This document shows, piece after piece, positions 57,689 through 64,000 of a DNA stretch of 64,000 nt. This DNA comes from Lewinellaceae bacterium (GTDB lineage Bacteria; Bacteroidota; Bacteroidia; Chitinophagales; Saprospiraceae): assembly GCA_016712415.1 (NCBI GenBank), contig JADJRC010000009.1, forward strand, positions 107,001-171,000, given 5' to 3'. Positions within the stretch are counted from its first letter, which is position 1. The number at the start of each line of letters is the position of its first letter. The translations under genes and the position numbers were made by a program. The notes below the pieces were generated by a model. It saw nothing but the letters and a program-made list of their open reading frames with translations. It was not told where the DNA came from and did no database searches.

Positions 57689-59485
57689 TTATTCCTTCAC
57701 GATCTTAAAGGCATAGATAGTTCCGTATTGTGCCGAAACGATTTGTCCGAAATACAGACCGGCAGGCAGGGTGCTCATATCCAGTGAAAGGACCTGTGCT
57801 CCGGCAACAAATGCGTGGTTTTCTGTAAGGACAGTTCGGCCTGCCGGGTCACCGAGGATCAATTGGCCATCGAAGGTCTGATGAACCAAAAGGTTAAGCG
57901 CAGCAGCGCCGGAAGTGGGATTGGGGAAAATGGCCTGTGTAGCGGTGGCCGGCTCCACAACAGGGGTATTGGCCGAGCAATTCAGACTCCGCACAACCTG
58001 TCCGCGTATCTCACCGCCAGGGTTGGCAGCAGTATGAACGTTCAAATACGTGTTGCCCGATTCAAGTTTGACGGCATCGGCGCCCGTAATCTGAAACTGG
58101 TCACTGCCGACTGGGGCCGGCGTATTCACCGGGAGATATACCGGTCCGCTCACCCCAAACGCTCCGTCGTGAATATGTGCGGCAGTCGCCGGACCGCTCA
58201 GGCCGTCGACAACATACAAATAACTCAGGTGTGTATTCAGGCGATCGGTGGAAATAACCGCTGCGCCCTGAGCAGAAGAGCCGGTAGCCGGTACCTCCTG
58301 ATCGCCGCAAAGGTCGAATGCATACACCCGGCGCAGCAGAGGTTCCATCTGACCGCGTATTTCGCCACCCGGATTTGCTACAGTGTGAATATTGACATAA
58401 ATGTCGCCGTTCAGCAGATCGCTGACGAAAGTGTTGTTGACGGCAATCTTGGCCGTGTACAGATTCGTCACAGGGCTTTGAACAAGGGCAACGACCACCC
58501 CTCCAGCCGTACCAGGCGCCGCTTTGAGAAAATGCGCGGCGGTAGGCGTGAGTCCGGTTGCCTGCACAAAATATGTGAGACTGTCGAGGGTGGCGTTCAG
58601 GCCGGCCACGGCAATCCCGACCGCCGAGGTTGTAACCGGCGGCGTCTCCTGGTCGCCGTTGAGGAATGTTTCAAAGGCGAGCGGGCCGATAGGCGTTAGT
58701 TGACTTCTGATCTCGCCGCCCGGATTGGCAGCGGTATGTACGTTGATATACAGATCTCCGTCATGGAGTTTTTGTAAAAAATCTGACGACAATGCGCCCA
58801 GGTCAAGATTGCCGTTCAGGGTATTGCCGGAGACGCTTAAAGGCGTAACCACGGGTCCGGCCACACCGGATGCGCCGTCGTGTATGTGTGAGGCGGTGAT
58901 GGTTCCTGTCAGGCCGTTGACCACGGCGGAATACCGGGCAAACGAACTGCCGGGAGAGTGCGCCAACAGACCTACACCCGTTGCAGAGACCAAAACCGGC
59001 GGCGTTTCGTTAAGGCCATTCAGCACGGCCACATAAAATTCGTCGGTCATCAGTTCCAGTTGCCCGCGTATTTCGCCGCCAGGATTGGCAGCGGTATGCA
59101 CGTTAAAATACAACTGTTGGAGAAGCCCTTTGGCCATTAGTCCGGCGGGCACTGCGATTTCGGCCCGTACGCGGTTGCCGCTAAGGTTAGGGGTGAAATT
59201 GGTCAGCACCGGCCCGCTTACGCCCTCAGCGCCGGTGTGGATATGGCAGGCGGTTATCGGGCCGCTCAAACCGCTAAACACCCCGTGGACACTGATCGTA
59301 CTGCGGTCTTCTGAAAAAAGAAAAGTGACGACCCCTCGTGCCGCAGTGTTTACGGCCGGCACTTCCTGCTGGCCGGTCATGTTGGCGACAAACAAAATGC
59401 GGTTGTTGGTTCCAAATTGTGCAGTGGCGGAAATGGTGGTTAGCAGGAAAAGCAGCAGGGCAATGAAGTTGGATGTTGTTCTCAT
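57689..59485 (-). CDS. CHRD-domain protein with T9SS C-terminal sorting domain
   Basis: A 598-residue secreted protein. Signal peptide (MRTTSNFIALLLFLLTTISA), then four CHRD-type modules of about 120 residues, each with a GxQEVPAV/NETPPVL start, a conserved AxHIHDGAxGVxGPV and an end NVHTAANPGGEIRGQ. The last 80 residues form a T9SS type A domain (AIFPNPTSGAAALNLLVHQ, YAFKIVKE at the end). CHRD domains are known from chordin and many bacterial surface proteins. The third module lacks its HIHDG motif (AHFLKAAPG instead). Terminator at 57616-57664. Confidence 0.92.
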   Translation of the reverse strand: MRTTSNFIALLLFLLTTISATAQFGTNNRILFVANMTGQQEVPAVNTAARGVVTFLFSEDRSTISVHGVFSGLSGPITACHIHTGAEGVSGPVLTNFTPNLSGNRVRAEIAVPAGLMAKGLLQQLYFNVHTAANPGGEIRGQLELMTDEFYVAVLNGLNETPPVLVSATGVGLLAHSPGSSFARYSAVVNGLTGTITASHIHDGASGVAGPVVTPLSVSGNTLNGNLDLGALSSDFLQKLHDGDLYINVHTAANPGGEIRSQLTPIGPLAFETFLNGDQETPPVTTSAVGIAVAGLNATLDSLTYFVQATGLTPTAAHFLKAAPGTAGGVVVALVQSPVTNLYTAKIAVNNTFVSDLLNGDIYVNIHTVANPGGEIRGQMEPLLRRVYAFDLCGDQEVPATGSSAQGAAVISTDRLNTHLSYLYVVDGLSGPATAAHIHDGAFGVSGPVYLPVNTPAPVGSDQFQITGADAVKLESGNTYLNVHTAANPGGEIRGQVVRSLNCSANTPVVEPATATQAIFPNPTSGAAALNLLVHQTFDGQLILGDPAGRTVLTENHAFVAGAQVLSLDMSTLPAGLYFGQIVSAQYGTIYAFKIVKE

Positions 59486-59680
59486 TGTGAATCAGTTTTG
59501 TTAAAAAAGAAATCTGTGGCATTCAGGGGTTTCTTACAATGTATAAAACTAAATCCCTATATTTTATTTAGTCTGCATAAATGCCCGAACCGGCAAAAAA
59601 CGGGTCTGAACGGGACTTTCTGTCGCGTTGGATCGGTTGATGCCTGGAAATCCCGATATTGCGGCGGCAATTCAACGTCT

Positions 59681-61741
59681 ATGTCCGTACCCGATTTTTC
59701 CAAAAATACTTTCGACCCCTCGCTTCGCCCGGCGCCGGTAAAGATGCCTCCACACACTGCGTTGCGTTACGCGGCAGGAGTCCCGCCCTTTCCCGGCGGG
59801 CCTTATCCGGGCATGTACGTTACACAGCCCTGGACGATTCGCCAGTACGCGGGGTTCTCCACCGCAGAAGAGAGCAATGCTTTTTACCGCCGCAATCTGG
59901 CAGCCGGACAAAAAGGGCTGTCCGTGGCCTTCGACCTGGCCACGCACCGGGGCTACGATTCCGACCATCCGCGGGTGGTCGGCGACGTCGGCAAAGCGGG
60001 CGTAGCCATTGATTCGGTAGAGGACATGAAAATCCTGTTCGACCAGATACCCCTGGATCAGATGTCGGTATCCATGACAATGAATGGTGCGGTGATTCCG
60101 ATCATGGCCTTTTACATCGCGGCCGCCGAAGAGCAGGGGGTGGCGCCCGAAAACCTGTCGGGCACCATCCAGAACGACATACTCAAGGAGTTCATGGTGC
60201 GCAATACCTATATCTATCCGCCCGGGCCAAGTATGCGCATCATCGGCGATATTTTTGCTTTTTGCGCCCGCCGGATGCCGAAATTCAACTCTATTTCCAT
60301 TTCCGGATATCATATGCACGAGGCAGGCGCGCCGGCGGAGATCGAGCTGGCCTATACCCTTGCCGACGGGATAGAATACATGCGCGCCGGACTGGCTGCG
60401 GGTTTGTCCATCGACGATTTTGCGCCAAGGCTGTCGTTTTTCTGGGGCATCGGGATGAACCACTTTACCGAAATTGCCAAAATGCGCGCCGGCCGGATGT
60501 TGTGGGCAAAACTGGTCAGCCAGTTCGGCCCGAAAAGCGCCAAATCACTCGCCCTGCGCACCCATTGCCAGACGAGCGGCTGGTCGCTTACCGAACAGGA
60601 CCCCTTCAACAACGTCGCCCGTACCTGTATCGAAGCCATGTCGGCCGTGCTGGGCGGCACGCAGAGCCTGCACACCAATTCCTTCGATGAGGCCATTGCG
60701 CTGCCAACCGATTTTTCGGCAAAAATTGCGCGCGATACGCAGATATTTATCCAAAAAGAGACCGACGTGACAAGGGCAGTAGACCCCTGGGCAGGTTCGT
60801 ATTTCGTGGAAACCCGCACGATGGAACTGGTATCAGAAGCCTGGAAATTGATTCAGGAGGTGGAATCGCTCGGCGGTATGGCCAGGGCGATCGAACAGGG
60901 TTTGCCGAAATTACGCATAGAGGAGGCCGCAGCGCGCAAGCAGGCACGCATCGACGCAGGTGAAGAGAAAATAGTGGGCGTCAATATTTACCGGGTGACG
61001 GATGAGGTGTCTTTCGATATACTGGAAGTAGACAATACGGCCGTCCGGGAATCGCAACTGCGGCGCCTTGCCGATGTAAAGGCCAAACGCGACGAAGCGA
61101 AGGTGCGTGCAGCCCTCGAAGCGCTCGAACAATGCGCCCGAACCGGCGCCGGCAACCTGCTGGAAATGGCTGTTCAGGCTGCCCGCGACCGCGCTACCCT
61201 GGGAGAAATATCTCTGGCCATGGAAAACGCTTTTGGGCGATACAAAGCCACTACACGCACCATTTCGGGCGTTTATGCCGCCACTATGAACAACAACGAA
61301 GATTTTGAAAAAGCCCGACGGATGGCCGACGCCTTTGCCGAACAGGAAGGCCGGCGTCCGCGTATCATGGTCGCCAAACTTGGTCAGGACGGTCACGACC
61401 GCGGCGCCAAGATCATCGCCACCGCATTTGCCGACCTGGGGTTCGATGTAGATATCGGTCCGCTGTTCCAGACGCCCGCCGAGGCTGCCAGACAGGCCGT
61501 CGAAAACGATGTGCATATTCTCGGCATTTCCTCCCTGGCCGCCGGACACAAGACGCTGGTGCCGCAGACCGTTGCCGAACTTAAAAAACTTGGTCGCGGC
61601 GATATTCTCGTGGTGGTTGGCGGGGTGATCCCGCAACAGGATTACGATTTTTTAAAGGCAGCAGGCGCTGCGGCGATATTTGGTCCGGGGACGGTAGTTG
61701 CCAAAGCAGCGCAGGAACTGCTGGCGGTGCTGATGGGATAA
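59681..61741 (+). CDS. mutB: Methylmalonyl-CoA mutase large subunit, shortened N-terminus
   Basis: Adenosylcobalamin-dependent isomerisation of methylmalonyl-CoA and succinyl-CoA. The 686-residue chain from ATG 59681 has the barrel (GPYPGMYVTQPWTIRQYAGF, LSVAFDLATHRGYDSDHPRV, LRTHCQTSGWSLTEQDPFNN) and the C-terminal B12 domain with DxHxxG (KLGQDGHDRGAKI, about 571) and GGVIPQQDYDFL. The N-terminal segment normally containing WxTPE-I-KPxY and preceding the YAAGVPPF motif seems absent: FSKNTFDPSLRPAPVKMPP passes directly to LRYAAGVPPF. About 20-30 residues are missing relative to the family. The small subunit gene is not in the window. Confidence 0.92.
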   Translation: MSVPDFSKNTFDPSLRPAPVKMPPHTALRYAAGVPPFPGGPYPGMYVTQPWTIRQYAGFSTAEESNAFYRRNLAAGQKGLSVAFDLATHRGYDSDHPRVVGDVGKAGVAIDSVEDMKILFDQIPLDQMSVSMTMNGAVIPIMAFYIAAAEEQGVAPENLSGTIQNDILKEFMVRNTYIYPPGPSMRIIGDIFAFCARRMPKFNSISISGYHMHEAGAPAEIELAYTLADGIEYMRAGLAAGLSIDDFAPRLSFFWGIGMNHFTEIAKMRAGRMLWAKLVSQFGPKSAKSLALRTHCQTSGWSLTEQDPFNNVARTCIEAMSAVLGGTQSLHTNSFDEAIALPTDFSAKIARDTQIFIQKETDVTRAVDPWAGSYFVETRTMELVSEAWKLIQEVESLGGMARAIEQGLPKLRIEEAAARKQARIDAGEEKIVGVNIYRVTDEVSFDILEVDNTAVRESQLRRLADVKAKRDEAKVRAALEALEQCARTGAGNLLEMAVQAARDRATLGEISLAMENAFGRYKATTRTISGVYAATMNNNEDFEKARRMADAFAEQEGRRPRIMVAKLGQDGHDRGAKIIATAFADLGFDVDIGPLFQTPAEAARQAVENDVHILGISSLAAGHKTLVPQTVAELKKLGRGDILVVVGGVIPQQDYDFLKAAGAAAIFGPGTVVAKAAQELLAVLMG

Positions 61742-61774
61742 TAGGGTATAATACGGAATAAAAAACCTACCTAT

Positions 61775-62986
61775 ATGTATCAAAAAACTATCATTGCAGG
61801 CCTGATGGTTATGATCCTGCTCTTTGCCACTGCATGTAGCAAACGGGGAGACAACCCGATCGATCCACAACCACCGAACCCTGAAATGCCCTTGCCCGAG
61901 CAGATTCAATCCAGTCAATTGTTGTGGCGCGTATTACTCAGTGAAGTTTTTCAGTCGCTGGGCTCCGGACGCGGTGCTGTACTCCGAAATGGCCATATCG
62001 AAATTGCAACAGCATCCGGCTGCTTTCGCGTCGACTTGCAAAACGGTGCACTGGCTGACCACTCGAGTTTCGGGTCAATCCGGGGCGGATTGGCTAATAT
62101 CCATACATACGACCGTTATATTGTAAACCACGAATACCGCCTGTCTACGCTTTCCGGCACAGGTGTTGGCGACAACATCGTCCGCGTATTCGATATGAAT
62201 ACCCTTGTCTGGCTCACGACATACCCGCATGTCCCATTTTCAGATACGGTTTTCGACCGCATGGCAGGCCTTGGCGACCGTGTTTATTTCCTGCTGGAAA
62301 AACAAAATGCTTCCCCCGGCCTGTCAGAACTCGACTTTACCACTGGCGCACTTTCGGAACATTCCGGCTTACCCGACTCCCTTTACTTGTTCAATGTGCC
62401 CGATGCCTGGGAGGCAAGCGGCGAGCGCTTCCTCTGCCTGATCGCGGGAGTTGCCGATTCGATGGCCTACGTCATCTACAACGCGACGCAGCAAAAAATT
62501 GTCACCCGGCTGAACGCCGAAAAACAATTGCCCTACTTCCTGTTGCTAGGCTACGGAGGTCAGCAAAACGGCCGGATATACACCCGGCATTATGCTTCCG
62601 GCAAACTGGTCTGCCGCAACATCGCCGATGGAAGTATTGCCTGGGAGCGCAGCCTCTCCGGCAACAACATTAACCTGCTTGGGGTGTCGGACGATCGCCT
62701 GTTGCTCCTGGAAGACAATGTCCTGTTCGCTTTGAATACGGAAAACGGCAGTCCCGTCTGGTCCAAAACCCTCGAGGGTGTTTTCATGGGACACGCCTTT
62801 ATGGATGACAAGATAGTAGTACTTACCCTGGACAAGTTGAATTGTTTGAATCTGGGAAACGGTCAGGAAACGCTGAACGTCGGCGGTTTCGGCTTATATA
62901 AAACGGGATATCCAGGCATCGTCAAAGCCGAACAGGGTCTGATTTTTATCGGATGGGAAAAGTACCTGCTATGTTTTCAGGGATAA
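61775..62986 (+). CDS. PQQ-like beta-propeller lipoprotein
   Basis: A 403-residue lipoprotein with lipobox cysteine at residue 21 (LLFATACSKRG). The body has repeated beta-strand patterns of the WxxxL-x-A/V type, ending with ALNTENGSPVWSKTLEG and CLNLGNGQETLNVGGFG, characteristic of PQQ_2/quinoprotein-like propellers without cofactor. Such domains usually bind proteins or surfaces. It starts at ATG 61775, 31 bases after the mutase stop, but shows no functional relation to it. Confidence 0.8.
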   Translation: MYQKTIIAGLMVMILLFATACSKRGDNPIDPQPPNPEMPLPEQIQSSQLLWRVLLSEVFQSLGSGRGAVLRNGHIEIATASGCFRVDLQNGALADHSSFGSIRGGLANIHTYDRYIVNHEYRLSTLSGTGVGDNIVRVFDMNTLVWLTTYPHVPFSDTVFDRMAGLGDRVYFLLEKQNASPGLSELDFTTGALSEHSGLPDSLYLFNVPDAWEASGERFLCLIAGVADSMAYVIYNATQQKIVTRLNAEKQLPYFLLLGYGGQQNGRIYTRHYASGKLVCRNIADGSIAWERSLSGNNINLLGVSDDRLLLLEDNVLFALNTENGSPVWSKTLEGVFMGHAFMDDKIVVLTLDKLNCLNLGNGQETLNVGGFGLYKTGYPGIVKAEQGLIFIGWEKYLLCFQG

Positions 62987-63002
62987 TCGGCTAATGTGGG
63001 CT

Positions 63003-64000
63003 TTATTCCGCCGTTTTGATCACTTTTTTGCTGATACTCCCGTTTTTCCCCTGCAAGCGAAACAGCAAGGTTCCGGGTTCCCACCCTGAGCCATCAAGGA
63101 TAATTTGTTGCTGCCCGGATGCCAATAGCCCGGCGTTCACGGTTTTTACCAGTCTGCCGGACAAGTCGAATATCTCCAGTCGGATCACCTGAGGTTCGGC
63201 AAGGGCAAAAGAAACGCTTGTTATGTCCTTGAATGGATTAGGCGCGATCGACACCTTTTCATATGTTTCCGGGACATGTGTTCCGGTAGGCTGGGGTAGC
63301 ACCGCCCGAAACATCGACCTGCCGAAAGTCGCAGCCACCAGCGTGCGTGTCGGCGCATGGAAGGTCAGGTCGAGTATGGGTACATTGGGCAGACCCATTC
63401 CAAGCGGTTCCCAGTTTATACCGCCGTTGTAGGTGACCATCACCCCGGCATCGGTGGCAATGTACCAGGTGTTTGGATCGGTTGGGTCAAGAATAAGGTC
63501 ATTGACCGGCATGTCGGGCAGGTTGCCGGCGGCATTGTTCCAGGTTTGTCCTCCGTCAGAACTTCTGTAAACATGCGCCATATCATCGAAATGGCGGAAA
63601 CCGGAAAGGCAGACGTATATCGTGTTCGCGTCCCAAAGGTCGGCGACGACGCGGGTGACCCAGCGTTTGGGCAAGTTGTCGGAGATATTTGTCCAGTTCT
63701 GTCCGCCATTGGCCGTAAACCAGACATTACCGTCGTCGGTGCCTGCGATAAGGGTATTTGGAGCAATCGGCGATGCAGCGATAGTTGTAACAGTGCCGTA
63801 CACCACGCCGTTTTGTCCGCCCGGCCCGTTGCTGAGGTCGCCGCTGATGGCGGTCCAGTTCAGTCCGCCGTCAACAGATTTGAACAGTTTTTCGGCACCG
63901 AAATACATGATATCGGCATTATTGGGATCAAAAATATAAGGCGTATTCCAGTTGTACCGAATGGACTGGGGCTTTACGGCGCCGTTGGCGCCCTTCAGTC
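63003..64000 (-). CDS. Secreted BNR/sortilin-like propeller protein with T9SS domain (partial)
   Basis: The frame is open from the stop at 63003 to the window edge, so the 5' part of this gene is missing. Visible sequence contains BNR-type repeats (KLFKSVDGGLNWTAISGD, VWFTANGGQNWTNISDN, VYRSSDGGQTWNNAAGN, GVMVTYNGGINWEPLGMG), typical of sialidase/VPS10-like propellers. A T9SS type A sorting domain ends it (VSIAPNPFKDITSVSFALAE, LRLQGKNGSISKKVIKTAE). Exported by the outer-membrane type IX system and probably anchored at the surface. Confidence 0.9.
   Translation of the reverse strand, partial: LKGANGAVKPQSIRYNWNTPYIFDPNNADIMYFGAEKLFKSVDGGLNWTAISGDLSNGPGGQNGVVYGTVTTIAASPIAPNTLIAGTDDGNVWFTANGGQNWTNISDNLPKRWVTRVVADLWDANTIYVCLSGFRHFDDMAHVYRSSDGGQTWNNAAGNLPDMPVNDLILDPTDPNTWYIATDAGVMVTYNGGINWEPLGMGLPNVPILDLTFHAPTRTLVAATFGRSMFRAVLPQPTGTHVPETYEKVSIAPNPFKDITSVSFALAEPQVIRLEIFDLSGRLVKTVNAGLLASGQQQIILDGSGWEPGTLLFRLQGKNGSISKKVIKTAE

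Overview
The window looks like a chromosomal segment of a mesophilic member of the Bacteroidota, probably of the Saprospiria. The evidence is: T9SS-type C-terminal sorting domains on three secreted proteins (near 46 kb, 57.7 kb and 63 kb); Bacteroidetes-type TAnnTTTG promoter elements upstream of several genes; a MurF-Alr arrangement typical of the phylum; and families largely confined to it (DUF3667, the HD/Pycsar-effector membrane protein, a pinensin-like leader peptide). Base composition is moderately GC rich, with a clearly more AT-rich patch at about 55.5-56.5 kb. I saw no rRNA, tRNA, CRISPR array or transposase gene.

Layout. 0-9 kb: cell wall (murF-alr, frameshifted), tRNA t6A (tsaE), alanine dehydrogenase, UDP-sugar dehydrogenase, an OmpA-type protein (frameshifted), thioredoxin, a DoxX-like protein. 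9-13.5 kb: acetyltransferase, a broken EamA transporter, a gutted GNAT gene, DinB and CGNR genes facing each other across a probable operator, and a cell-wall peptide epimerase. 13.5-21.8 kb: subtilisin-like protease with SH3b domains, a Big_5-like lipoprotein, then a Dna2-like nuclease-helicase gene interrupted by a DUF559-nuclease cassette with GC-rich palindromic repeats, and a family 2 glycosyltransferase. 22-31.5 kb: orphan RND adaptor, DUF3667, aroQ, recX, a RiPP-like leader peptide, a LytTR regulator, cinA. 31.5-37.7 kb: minus-strand run ending in a SIR2-TIR gene and a giant nSTAND-type NTPase with 14 WD40 repeats, a candidate anti-phage or conflict module. 38-50.8 kb: arfB, a FAD oxidoreductase, PhoD-like phosphatase, gpsA, a beta-helix T9SS cargo and a 1468-residue secreted propeller/TPR protein. 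50.9-57.5 kb: HD-Pycsar effector homologue, mannosyltransferase-like GT2, HdeD, a VOC protein, an AT-rich pair of membrane proteins, an SPFH protein. 57.7-64 kb: CHRD protein, methylmalonyl-CoA mutase, a PQQ-like propeller lipoprotein and a partial T9SS cargo.

Two themes cut across the window. First, many reading frames are broken. At least five are disrupted by single-base shifts, mostly at homopolymers; this is more easily explained by read or assembly errors than by biology, though slippage is possible in some. Three more (EamA, GNAT, helicase) have lost internal segments while keeping both ends. Second, intergenic DNA carries a varied repeat population: long GC-rich palindromes, a palindrome next to a stop codon, and 7-9 bp short tandem arrays that begin at or just after stop codons and themselves contain stop triplets.

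The most interesting items are the DUF559 cassette that is open through a host gene (18336-19057), the SIR2-TIR/nSTAND-WD40 pair (31470-36609), the RiPP-like precursor (26977-27183) and the orphan HD-Pycsar effector (50905-52146). All functional assignments are from reading the translated sequence; no database search was run.
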